Origin: Chryseobacterium balustinum
Lineage (GTDB): Bacteria; Bacteroidota; Bacteroidia; Flavobacteriales; Weeksellaceae
Direction: 5' to 3'
Length of the DNA: 59,898 nucleotides
Assembly (NCBI RefSeq): GCF_900168205.1
Contig: NZ_FUZE01000025.1
Span: 1-59,898 of the forward strand
The first letter of the stretch is position 1. Every line of letters begins with the position of its first letter. Shown here piece by piece: positions 27,742 to 35,489 of this stretch. The notes below the pieces were generated by a model, which saw nothing but the letters and a program-made list of their open reading frames with translations, was not told the DNA's origin and did no database searches. The translations under genes were made by a program, and so were the position numbers.

Positions 27742-29787
27742 ATGGAACACAAACATATTTACGACGAGGAAGGAAACCAGCTTTGTTGTACAGCGCAGGA
27801 AGGCAAAATTTACAAAGACGCAGGTGCCAAAAAATTGCTTAATAATGATAGCTGCTGCTCTACAGAGAATAATAAATCTGAAACGCACAGTGACGATGAT
27901 GAACATGACCATAACGATGGTGAGAAAAATACATTTCAAATGTTTTTACCAGCAATTGTTTCTCTGGTTATACTTTTGATAGGGATCGTACTGGATAACT
28001 TTTTTCCGCAGGAGTGGTTTAAAGGCTGGGTACGGATCGTATGGTATGCGGTGGCTTATTTGCCTGTCGGTCTACCCGTTCTAAAAGAAGCGTATGAAAG
28101 CATCGCCAAAGGTGACGTGTTTTCGGAATTTTTTCTAATGGGCATTGCTACTATAGGTGCATTTGCAATCGGTGAATATCCGGAAGGGGTTGCTGTTATG
28201 CTTTTCTACAGTGTAGGAGAGGTTTTCCAGACACTTGCTGTTTCGAGAGCAAAGAATAATATCAAAGCATTGTTGGATCAGCGTCCTGATGAGGTGACCA
28301 TTCTTGAAGGTAACCAACCAAAGATCATCCCTGCCAAACAGGCGAGAATTGGGGATATTGTACAGCTAAAATCAGGAGAGAAGCTGGCTCTGGACGGAGA
28401 GTTGGTAAGTGAATCCGCATCGTTCAATACCGCTGCATTAACTGGTGAGAGTAAGCCTGATACCAAAAACAAAGGTGAGAGTGTGCTTGCCGGAATGATC
28501 AATCTACAGACTATTGCTCAGGTAAAAGTGACAACTGCTTACGAAGACAGTAAGTTGAGCAAAATTCTGGAATTAGTACAAAATGCGACGGCTCAGAAGG
28601 CACCTACCGAACTTTTTATCCGAAAATTCGCAAGGATTTATACACCCATTGTCGTCGGACTCGCAGTACTGATATGCCTACTACCATATCTGTTCGTGGA
28701 AAATTATGTTTTCCGTGACTGGCTTTACAGAGCATTAGTGTTCTTAGTGATCTCTTGTCCTTGCGCTTTGGTTATTAGCATTCCTCTAGGTTATTTCGGC
28801 GGAATTGGCGCAGCTTCAAAGAACGGTATACTGTTTAAAGGAAGTAATTTTTTAGACATTATCGCCAATATTGAAAATGTGGTAATGGACAAGACCGGAA
28901 CAATGACCGAGGGCGTCTTTAAAGTTCAGGAAGTTACTTTAAAATCTGAATTTAATAAAGATGAAATTCTGAAGATGGTAAATGCTTTAGAAAGCAAAAG
29001 TACCCATCCGGTCGCTACGGCAATCCATCAATATGTCGGCGAAATCGACCATTCTATACAATTAGAAAATACAGAAGAAATTCCTGGGCACGGATTGAAA
29101 GCCAATATCAACGGGAAAGATCTGCTTGTGGGAAATTTTAAATTGATGGATAAGTTCAATATCAAATATGATCTTGACCCTACGCAGATCGTTTATACAA
29201 TAATTGCAATCGCATATGACGGAAAATTTGCAGGCTACATTACTATTGCAGACAGTATAAAAGCCGATGCACAGCTGAGCATTGATAAACTTAAAGCTTT
29301 AGGTGTAAAAACTACGATGTTAAGCGGAGACAAGAGCACTGTTGTACAATTTGTTGCAAATCAACTGGGAATAACTAACGCCTTCGGTGACCTGCTGCCG
29401 GAAGATAAGGTTAACAAAGTAAAAGAGATCAAATCACAAAATGAAACAGTTGCCTTTGTGGGAGACGGCGTCAATGATGCCCCTGTTGTTGCCTTGAGCG
29501 ACGTAGGTATTGCAATGGGCGGATTGGGAAGTGATGCAACCATTGAGACCGCAGACGTAGTCATTCAAGACGATAAGCCAAGCAAGATACCGATGGCAAT
29601 CAATATCGGAAAGCAAACCCGGAAGATTGTTTGGCAAAATATTTTTCTTGCTTTTGCTGTAAAAGCGATTGTACTGGTTTTGGGAGCTGGTGGATTAGCA
29701 ACAATGTGGGAAGCAGTTTTTGCTGACGTAGGAGTTGCTCTATTAGCTATATTAAATGCTGTCAGAATTCAAAGAATGACTTTTTAA
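27742..29787 (+). CDS. P1B-type heavy-metal ATPase, Zn/Cd/Pb type
   Basis: A 681-residue P-type ATPase that exports divalent metal from the cytoplasm. The N-terminus is a Cys/His-rich tail (QLCCTAQ, NDSCCST, DDDEHDHND) instead of a full HMA domain. The membrane metal site CPC is at residues 339-341, the phosphorylation motif DKTGT begins at D383, TGES and GDGVNDAP are present, and the last helix has DVGVALLAI, matching the D-x-G of Zn/Cd/Pb pumps. Last gene of the czc-like operon; a strong terminator follows. Confidence 0.92.
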   Translation: MEHKHIYDEEGNQLCCTAQEGKIYKDAGAKKLLNNDSCCSTENNKSETHSDDDEHDHNDGEKNTFQMFLPAIVSLVILLIGIVLDNFFPQEWFKGWVRIVWYAVAYLPVGLPVLKEAYESIAKGDVFSEFFLMGIATIGAFAIGEYPEGVAVMLFYSVGEVFQTLAVSRAKNNIKALLDQRPDEVTILEGNQPKIIPAKQARIGDIVQLKSGEKLALDGELVSESASFNTAALTGESKPDTKNKGESVLAGMINLQTIAQVKVTTAYEDSKLSKILELVQNATAQKAPTELFIRKFARIYTPIVVGLAVLICLLPYLFVENYVFRDWLYRALVFLVISCPCALVISIPLGYFGGIGAASKNGILFKGSNFLDIIANIENVVMDKTGTMTEGVFKVQEVTLKSEFNKDEILKMVNALESKSTHPVATAIHQYVGEIDHSIQLENTEEIPGHGLKANINGKDLLVGNFKLMDKFNIKYDLDPTQIVYTIIAIAYDGKFAGYITIADSIKADAQLSIDKLKALGVKTTMLSGDKSTVVQFVANQLGITNAFGDLLPEDKVNKVKEIKSQNETVAFVGDGVNDAPVVALSDVGIAMGGLGSDATIETADVVIQDDKPSKIPMAINIGKQTRKIVWQNIFLAFAVKAIVLVLGAGGLATMWEAVFADVGVALLAILNAVRIQRMTF

Positions 29788-29845
29788 TAATGCTATTTAT
29801 AAGTATTTAAAAAACAGAGATGCTGTAAAAGTACATTTGTAATTC

Positions 29846-29883
29846 ATATTTAAGGCTCAACTAGATGGTTGAGCCTTAAATAT
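29846..29883 (+). terminator. Terminator of the divalent-metal efflux operon
   Basis: A perfect 16-bp stem (29846-29861 with 29868-29883, core AAGGCTCAAC) with a 6-nt loop lies 59 nt after the ATPase stop. It also shields the leftward guide RNA locus from read-through. Confidence 0.75.
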
Positions 29884-29949
29884 AAAAGTTATTACCCTGA
29901 AGTAATCCTTTAATTTATTAATGAGCGTTTGAAGTATTTTAAAACATAA

Positions 29950-30047
29950 GTAAAAAAAGAGCCCACGCCGTTGTATATACTCACTGAGTATTTAGTGAGT
30001 GTTCAACACCTCACCCTGCGGGTGTACAAGCACCCTCGTTATTTTTT
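29950..30047 (-). ncRNA. Candidate guide RNA of the dCas12f-sigma module
   Basis: Directly after the dCas12f stop (minus strand). First part (30045-30008): three complementary pentamers GGGTG, CACCC, GGGTG, where the middle one can pair with either side, a tracr-like switchable hairpin. Second part (30007-29970): a 38-nt unit that starts GTTG and ends CAAC, with an inner 7-bp stem ACTCACT/AGTGAGT, the form of a Cas12f CRISPR repeat. Third part (29969-29950): the next 20 nt, GGCGTGGGCTCTTTTTTTAC, would be the guide. Only one repeat unit is present, so it would act as a natural single-guide RNA, perhaps processed from the dCas12f mRNA. The 3' end is not defined; the T7 tract may be guide or terminator. 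Confidence 0.65.
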
Positions 30048-31142
30048 CTATCCAATAATTAACTCAATACCGGCTTTTTCTGCTTTGTATTTTATTTTGG
30101 TCTGCAATTCATAATAACTCCAGTTGCGAAGCACAAATTCCTGTTCTCTTGCAATGCCTATTTTATCTTCCTGATTTTTAAGAATCAATGTGCCTGCCTG
30201 TTGCTGGATACAGAAATCGATAAGTTTACGGCTATAAAGGTGAAGCCGATGACTTACATATCTGCTTTCCAGATTCTCTGTCTTATACAATGCTTTCTGT
30301 TTGCGTTTAACTCCATTTCCTGAACGGGTATAGGCGATACCGTCTTGAATCCTTTTCTGACTTGCCTGAATAGCAAGCCTGCGATACAGGAACTCCTCTT
30401 TCGAGCCAATATTGATTCGCACATTGTTGGCCTTTACCACTATCGGGTGTTCCAAAGACAGGGAAGCCTCTGCAATGATTTCGGGTTTTAATTTATGTTC
30501 TTCTTTTTCAAATTCAAATACTGCAAGCCAATAGATCTTTCCGGCTTTCAGCTGGATCTGCGATGTGCAAAGCTTTATCTCTTCTCTTAAGAGGCGTTCC
30601 ATTATCACTCGCTTATCAGAGTAGTCGTTTCCCAAATACGTTTTAACAGGAATAGCAAACATATTGAAGCTATATGCTTTCTTTTCGGGATCATACTTCA
30701 TTTTGCTGATGCATTTGACCGGAAGCGGAATTGGAATATCTTTCTTAAAGTTTCGCAATGATTTTGTTCCCTGCCAATAGTCGGCTTTAGTTTTAGAGAA
30801 GGTTGATTGAATCGTATTGTTCAGGCTTCCCAGAATATCTGTAGGAATTTCTCCTTTGAAGCGATCAAAAACCATACGTGCAGTTGTGTGTGTTTTCGAA
30901 CGGGTGAATATTCCCATTTTATCTTTGTTTTCATCAGCAAGTTTGTATTGGATATCTTCTGTGAGGTAAAAGAAATCTTTGATCATTTCCTGAACATACA
31001 GATGGGAAACAATAAAATTAGCAGCTCTGAAACAGCGGTTCTGATACCGGTAGAGTTTTTCCCACATCTCTTTTTGTTCATTTGCAGGAAGATCAATCAG
31101 TAGCTGAATTCTTCGGGTCAATGTCATCGTGGATTTTTCCAT
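30048..31142 (-). CDS. Nuclease-dead Cas12f/TnpB-like protein (dCas12f)
   Basis: A 364-residue protein related to small Cas12f and TnpB. The N-terminal half (residues 1-215) has the helical recognition and wedge region (SLRNFKKDIPIPLPV near 128-142). The RuvC region is recognisable from IGSKEEFLYRRLAIQASQKR (245-264), HLYSRKLIDF (301-310), GTLILKNQ (317-324) and LRNWSYYELQTKIKYKAEK (338-356). The RuvC-I Asp position aligns with S227 and the RuvC-II Glu with K322; the protein ends at residue 364 where the zinc ribbon and RuvC-III Asp should follow. DNA cutting is therefore not expected, while RNA-guided binding may remain. The ATG at 31140-31142 lies 1 nt after the sigma stop, so the pair is coupled. 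The frame is open to 31271 but only overlaps the sigma gene. Confidence 0.85.
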   Translation of the reverse strand: MEKSTMTLTRRIQLLIDLPANEQKEMWEKLYRYQNRCFRAANFIVSHLYVQEMIKDFFYLTEDIQYKLADENKDKMGIFTRSKTHTTARMVFDRFKGEIPTDILGSLNNTIQSTFSKTKADYWQGTKSLRNFKKDIPIPLPVKCISKMKYDPEKKAYSFNMFAIPVKTYLGNDYSDKRVIMERLLREEIKLCTSQIQLKAGKIYWLAVFEFEKEEHKLKPEIIAEASLSLEHPIVVKANNVRINIGSKEEFLYRRLAIQASQKRIQDGIAYTRSGNGVKRKQKALYKTENLESRYVSHRLHLYSRKLIDFCIQQQAGTLILKNQEDKIGIAREQEFVLRNWSYYELQTKIKYKAEKAGIELIIG

Positions 31143-31143
31143 T

Positions 31144-31959
31144 TTAAAGAGGTATTTCAGAAGTGTTTTGATTTTGTAAATGTTGATATGCATACAGAAA
31201 TTCCCGATGTACTTCCTTTTCAGGTAATTTGAGTTCTTGGGCAATAACTGCAAATGAAGATTTCTGCTCAAACCTTCTTTTCAAAATATCGAGTTGTTGA
31301 CTACTGAGTTTTTCTGACTGCTTTTTATTATCGAGAGCTTTTCCCTTTGGCTGCTCAGAAGAACTTCTATTAAGAATTTTCCGAAGGTCATTTATAGCTC
31401 TGCTCACCTCATTGCTGATATCTTTCACACTGCTTCCCATTGCTTCTGCGATTGGTTTGTGCTGAAAGCCATATTCCAAGCAAAGTTCAATCAGGTGTTT
31501 TCTTTTGGGATCCAGAACGGGTAAAACCTTTTTAACTTCATCGAAATTTTTCTGATCGGATTCCTGACTGAGAAGATACTCTTTATCTTTTAGCGGGTCA
31601 TAACCTGCAAGATAATCCTGATAATTCTCAAAACTGTCAAGAGAAGCCATTAAGCGGTTGAATTTATTTCTTGGAGCAGTAACATACGATATACAATCCC
31701 TTTTCATTACAAACCGTAAAAATCCTGTAATATGATCAGGCGTTTCAATGGTGTCGCGGTGCAGCCACAATTTGAGGAAGGTATCCTGAACAATAGTGTC
31801 CACTACAAAATCATCTTTAAGCACCTGCCATCCAACCCAAAAAAGAAGTCTTTTGTAACGCAGATGAAGATGTTCCAAAGCGGTCGGATTGCTTTTTTTT
31901 AGCAGTTCATACAACTGAAGATTGGTCAACTTTCGGGGCAAAGAGTTTGTTCTTTTCAT
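31144..31959 (-). CDS. ECF-type sigma factor linked to dCas12f
   Basis: A 271-residue sigma-70 family protein. Region 2 spans about residues 26-92 (ALEHLHLRYKRLLFWVGWQV, then DTIVQDTFLKLWLHRD). Region 4 spans about 138-196 (VLDPKRKHLIELCLEYGF, then IAEAMGSSVKDISNEVSRAI). A linker then leads to an extra C-terminal segment, 200-271, with another HTH-like unit (SSQQLDILKRRFEQKSSFAV, LPEKEVHREF). Typical ECF factors end near residue 170-200, so this tail is unusual and may contact dCas12f. No anti-sigma factor is encoded nearby, which fits control by guide RNA rather than by a membrane signal. First gene of the leftward pair. Confidence 0.85.
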   Translation of the reverse strand: MKRTNSLPRKLTNLQLYELLKKSNPTALEHLHLRYKRLLFWVGWQVLKDDFVVDTIVQDTFLKLWLHRDTIETPDHITGFLRFVMKRDCISYVTAPRNKFNRLMASLDSFENYQDYLAGYDPLKDKEYLLSQESDQKNFDEVKKVLPVLDPKRKHLIELCLEYGFQHKPIAEAMGSSVKDISNEVSRAINDLRKILNRSSSEQPKGKALDNKKQSEKLSSQQLDILKRRFEQKSSFAVIAQELKLPEKEVHREFLYAYQHLQNQNTSEIPL

Positions 31960-32083
31960 AAACAGCGAATTTTAATTAAATTATTGCTGAAGGAATTGTT
32001 TAGATCTTTATATGAATTATCTGCAACATTCAAACATTATCTCACTACATATTGCCAAAAAGAATGCGTGGAACTCAACTTAC

Positions 32084-32193
32084 CGACTGGTGGTACTGGC
32101 ATACCGAGCAACGATAAGTGAGCCCTTGCCGAGGTCGTGGGCACATTTACTTAATAACTCGTTGCTTTTTGAAAAGTGCCAGTTTTCCAGTCG
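32084..32193. ncRNA. Long nested hairpin in the sigma-dCas12f leader
   Basis: Nested arms pair over 110 nt: CGACTGG/CCAGTCG (32084-32090 with 32187-32193), ACTGGCA/TGCCAGT (32095-32101 with 32177-32183), AGCAACGA/TCGTTGCT (32107-32114 with 32159-32166), TAAGT/ACTTA (32115-32119 with 32149-32153) and GCCC/GGGC (32122-32125 with 32139-32142). A minus-strand promoter at 32261-32290 would place this structure in the 5' leader of the sigma gene. It could be a leader regulator, a small RNA or a recombination remnant. The strand of any transcript is not certain. Confidence 0.55.
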
Positions 32194-32260
32194 AGAATCT
32201 AAAGCAATAGCTTCTATATTTCTTTGACTATCACAAAATTACCTTTATAACTAATTTGTT

Positions 32261-32290
32261 CAAATATAAGAAATTTCCAATTTGTTACAA
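32261..32290 (-). promoter_or_regulatory. Promoter for the sigma-dCas12f operon
   Basis: On the minus strand, TTG at 32290-32288, a 19-nt spacer, and TATATTTG at 32268-32261 fit the Bacteroidota promoter consensus. Transcription would start near 32255 and give a leader of about 295 nt before the sigma start codon. A second TAATTTTG at 32241-32234 could serve as an alternative -7 box. The -33 element lies inside the XRE operator. Confidence 0.55.
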
Positions 32291-32304
32291 GAACTTGTAA
32301 CAAA
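32281..32304. promoter_or_regulatory. Palindromic operator, probably bound by the XRE regulator
   Basis: A perfect inverted repeat with 11-bp arms (TTTGTTACAAG, AA spacer, CTTGTAACAAA) centred 54 bp before the XRE start codon. It overlaps the -33 element of the leftward sigma promoter, so one regulator could control both divergent units. Confidence 0.65.
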
Positions 32305-32346
32305 ATTTGCAAATAAAATTACGCCCTTTGTATAAAATGTTAGCAA

Positions 32347-32580
32347 ATGGATGTTTTAAAAGATGAAATACTAAAAAAATTTGGTGAACACGTTAAAGAT
32401 TTAAGAATTAAATCAGGACTTACCCAAGACGAGGTTGTGCTAAATAGTAGTAAAATTACTAAAGGTACAGTAAGTGATATTGAAAATGGGAAAAGAAATT
32501 TTGCTTTTACTACTTTAATCGACTTAGCTAAAGGTTTAAATGTGTCTCCTAAAGATTTGCTGAACTTTAAAATTGACTAA
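32347..32580 (+). CDS. XRE-family transcriptional regulator
   Basis: A 77-residue protein made almost wholly of a Cro/C1-type HTH domain: LRIKSGLTQDEVVLNSSKIT, then GTVSDIENGKRNFAFTTLI and VSPKDLLNF. It is small and has no second domain, as in simple repressors of mobile elements. It is transcribed away from the sigma-dCas12f operon across the shared palindrome at 32281-32304. I infer self-repression and control of the sigma operon. Confidence 0.88.
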   Translation: MDVLKDEILKKFGEHVKDLRIKSGLTQDEVVLNSSKITKGTVSDIENGKRNFAFTTLIDLAKGLNVSPKDLLNFKID

Positions 32581-32682
32581 AAAATTCTGAATAGTTGTAA
32601 TTTCTCTAAAGGAAATTTTTAATTTTGACGAAAAGAGGATAGAAAAATTACTCTCGAACAATTTTTTAAACTATAAATGAAT

Positions 32683-32710
32683 AAAATACCGATTATCATC
32701 GGTATTTTTT
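32683..32710 (+). terminator. Terminator after the XRE gene
   Basis: An 11-bp stem (32683-32693 with 32698-32708, core ATACCGAT) with a 4-nt loop ends in a T tract. It follows the XRE stop by about 100 nt. The stretch 32711-32846 holds nothing that I recognise. Confidence 0.75.
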
Positions 32711-32846
32711 ATTAGTGAAATTCTGGACTAAGTTCTTTCTTTATTTAGATTATCATGGTTTCATCACCGCATCACGCATTTGAAAAAGAAGAGTTAATCT
32801 AAAGTAAAGAAAGGAGGGATTGTTAATGATTGCTGTAAATTATAGC

Positions 32847-32879
32847 AACAAAATCCATCTCAAAAAGATGGATTTTGTT
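32847..32879. terminator. Bidirectional terminator, probably of the copper operon
   Basis: A perfect 14-bp stem (AACAAAATCCATCT with its complement, 32847-32860 and 32866-32879) and a 5-nt loop, with T or A flanks on both strands. It lies 64 nt beyond the stop of the leftward multicopper oxidase gene. Confidence 0.75.
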
Positions 32880-32942
32880 TTAACGTAAAATAAAGGTGTG
32901 CTAATATCTTTACATTACAGCATAACTCGCCGTAATTAGTAA

Positions 32943-35486
32943 TTAATAATTAATCGAAATACCAAATCCCCATCCCATATCACTGTCATAATGTGTACGA
33001 ATGCCCACATTTTTATTAATAATATATTTTAGTTCTGTCATATATTCCATATCGGTGTTGACCATAAAACCTGCTCTCAATCTTTTTGTAATGGGGATGT
33101 CTTCACGCATTAAGGAAAGACGTACAATACCATCGTGATAGACTTCCGCCTGAAAGTTTACTAGCATTGGCAAAGTGTACATCAAACCTAAACTTATGGC
33201 TCTACGTGTATCTTTTTCATTTTTCTGTCCAAATAAATTGGTTTCGTGTTCATCCATACCCATTTTACGATACCTCCAGTCAAAACCGATGAATGGCATA
33301 AACCATTGCATTTTACCAATATATCGTCCTAAATGAGTTTCTACTTCATAACCATGCATATCATTATAACCTAAACGCCATTCTGTACCTAAGCTCCATC
33401 TTGCATTCTGAAACATTGCATCACCATCATTTCCATTGGTAGCAAAATCGTTCTGAGCCATAAAGTGTGGCATATTGCTTTCTCTTTGCAACATATTATA
33501 TGCTTGCCTTTTATCAGGCAAATTTGGATTTTGATAATCGTCAACTGCAAATACCCTATTCATTCCTGACATCATGTGATAAAGGATATGACAGTGGAAA
33601 AACCAATCTCCTTCTTCGTTTGCTAAAAACTCAATAGTGTCAGTTTCCATCGGCATTATATCTAAAACATTTTTAAGGGGAGATTTTTCACCTTTGCCAT
33701 TAATAACTCTAAAATCGAAGCCGTGTAGGTGCATTGGATGTCTCATCATTGAGTTATTGTACATTGTGATGCGTAAAATTTCTCCTTTCTTAACAGGGAT
33801 TTTATCAACTTCTGATAGGATTTTGTTATCCATACTCCACACATAGCGGTTCATATTTCCTGTAAGCGTAAATTTTAATTCTTTTACAGGTGCATCTTTA
33901 GGAAGTGAAGTACTATTCGGTGATTGTAACATTGCATAGTTAAGGGTTTTGATTTCTCCCAAAGCATTTGCATTATAACGGTTGGGATCATTTTCCATAT
34001 TCATATTCATATTGTGTTGGCTATGGTCTTCTTTCTGCTTACTATCTCCTGTGATTTCAGGATACATTACTACGTTCATATCCATTTGGTTCAAGCTCAT
34101 TTTCATTCCCATATCATCCAGATCTCCGTTCATCTTCATCATATCATTCATCATCTTCATCCCCTCAAAATATTTCAATCTAGGGAGCGGGGAAATTAAC
34201 TGCTTTATGCCGTTGCCTACAAAATAACTTGCGGATTGTGTCCGGTCTTCGGTTGTAGCTAAAAATTCATAAGCAACACCATCTTCAGGAATTGTGACAA
34301 CAATATCGTAAGTTTCGGAAACTGCAATGATTAATCTATCGACCTCTACTGGTTCTACATCATTACCATCATTGGCTACTACAGTAATTTTACCACCCGC
34401 ATAACGCAACCAAAAGTAAGAAGATGCCCCACCATTTGATATTCGCAACCGCACTTTATCGCCTGCTTTCAGTGTTTTTCCATCAACTGTTTTTAAGTCG
34501 GTAGCATTATTTCCGTTGATTAATATTTTATCGTAATACACATCGCTAACATCCATTGCCAGCATACGTTTCCATTCGTTGGTTACTTTTGTTTTGAAAT
34601 GACCTTCTTTGATAGCTTCTGCGTAAGATTGTGTAGCATTTTTTTTGATAGCCGCCCAATCATTGGCGTTGTGCAACATCCTGTTAATGTTATCAGGATT
34701 AAGGTTTGTCCACTCACTTAAAATGATGGGTTCGGTTGGCAAATCATCAATTCCTTCTCTAAAATTTTTATCATCCTCACGCTTTTTCATTACAAAACTG
34801 CCATACATACCGATCTGCTCCTGCAAACCCGAATGTGAGTGGTACCAATGCGTGCCATGTTGGATAATCGGAAAACGATAGGTATAAGTGTCGCCCGCCT
34901 TAATTGGCTTTTGTGTAAGCCAAGGCACACCATCCTCTTTATTGGGCAAGAACACACCATGCCAATGCAGTGATGTACTTTCTTTTAATTGGTTATGTAC
35001 GACAATTTCGGCTGTATCGCCTTCAGTAAATGTCAACGTGGGCATAGGTATTTGACCATTTACGGCAATGGCTCTCTTTTCTTTACCTGCATAGTTTACT
35101 AGTGTATCTGTTACATATAATTCGTATCGAACTGTTTTTGGAGGTTTTGTGTTTACAATTCTTTTTACGGTTTGAGGCTTTTCTTTTGGCATAGACATAT
35201 TGTTCATTTTGTCCACCTTTTTCGGCTGCTCTTTTGGAGGTATCTGCATTTCATCATTTTTTTTGTTTGATGACTGCTTTACCGTTTTAGCCTTTTCTTT
35301 TATCAATTTCATACCACACTTTGGGCAGTTGCCTGGTTTTGTGGCGTGGATTTCGGGATGCATCGAGCAAGTATAAGTTGCCTGTTGAACCTGTTCTTTT
35401 TTACTCATATCCATACCTTTCATATCCTGTGCTTGTGCAAAGGTGTACGTTGCAACGATGAATATTATTAATGTTATCTTTTTCAT
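32943..35486 (-). CDS. Multicopper oxidase with N-terminal metal-binding domain and C-terminal outer-membrane domain
   Basis: An 847-residue exported protein. A signal peptide (cleavage near TFAQAQ) is followed by a heavy-metal-binding motif with CSMHPE and CPKCGMKL (residues about 40-62). The multicopper oxidase part has the copper ligands HWHG, HWYHSH, HPMHLHGF and HCHILYHMMSG, and Met/His-rich loops in between (MNNMSMPK, HSQHNMNMNME). From about residue 690 onward alternating strands (WRLGYNDMHGYEVETHLG and further) resemble a CopB/PcoB-type outer-membrane barrel. So CopA- and CopB-like functions appear joined: oxidation of Cu(I) plus an outer-membrane part. Last gene of the copper operon. 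Confidence 0.88.
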   Translation of the reverse strand: MKKITLIIFIVATYTFAQAQDMKGMDMSKKEQVQQATYTCSMHPEIHATKPGNCPKCGMKLIKEKAKTVKQSSNKKNDEMQIPPKEQPKKVDKMNNMSMPKEKPQTVKRIVNTKPPKTVRYELYVTDTLVNYAGKEKRAIAVNGQIPMPTLTFTEGDTAEIVVHNQLKESTSLHWHGVFLPNKEDGVPWLTQKPIKAGDTYTYRFPIIQHGTHWYHSHSGLQEQIGMYGSFVMKKREDDKNFREGIDDLPTEPIILSEWTNLNPDNINRMLHNANDWAAIKKNATQSYAEAIKEGHFKTKVTNEWKRMLAMDVSDVYYDKILINGNNATDLKTVDGKTLKAGDKVRLRISNGGASSYFWLRYAGGKITVVANDGNDVEPVEVDRLIIAVSETYDIVVTIPEDGVAYEFLATTEDRTQSASYFVGNGIKQLISPLPRLKYFEGMKMMNDMMKMNGDLDDMGMKMSLNQMDMNVVMYPEITGDSKQKEDHSQHNMNMNMENDPNRYNANALGEIKTLNYAMLQSPNSTSLPKDAPVKELKFTLTGNMNRYVWSMDNKILSEVDKIPVKKGEILRITMYNNSMMRHPMHLHGFDFRVINGKGEKSPLKNVLDIMPMETDTIEFLANEEGDWFFHCHILYHMMSGMNRVFAVDDYQNPNLPDKRQAYNMLQRESNMPHFMAQNDFATNGNDGDAMFQNARWSLGTEWRLGYNDMHGYEVETHLGRYIGKMQWFMPFIGFDWRYRKMGMDEHETNLFGQKNEKDTRRAISLGLMYTLPMLVNFQAEVYHDGIVRLSLMREDIPITKRLRAGFMVNTDMEYMTELKYIINKNVGIRTHYDSDMGWGFGISINY

Positions 35487-35489
35487 TTT

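Noticed and set aside
29970..30007. CRISPR array next to dCas12f
   Set aside because: Only one repeat-like unit is present. I found no second copy in the flanks and no Cas1/Cas2, so it is called a single guide RNA and not an array.
30048..31142. Active IS200/IS605-type TnpB
   Set aside because: Two catalytic positions are substituted and the zinc ribbon and RuvC-III part is absent. There is no TnpA and the partner is a sigma factor.
31143..31271. Longer N-terminus for the dCas12f gene (407 residues)
   Set aside because: The extra frame lies within the sigma coding sequence, and the ATG at 31142 directly after the sigma stop is the natural coupled start.
32012..32227. Open frame of 71 residues across the sigma leader
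   Set aside because: It overlies the long nested hairpin, has no start context or recognisable domain, and reads like a chance frame.
34014..34227. Plus-strand frames opposite the multicopper oxidase
   Set aside because: Shadows of the coding strand, caused by biased Met/His codons.
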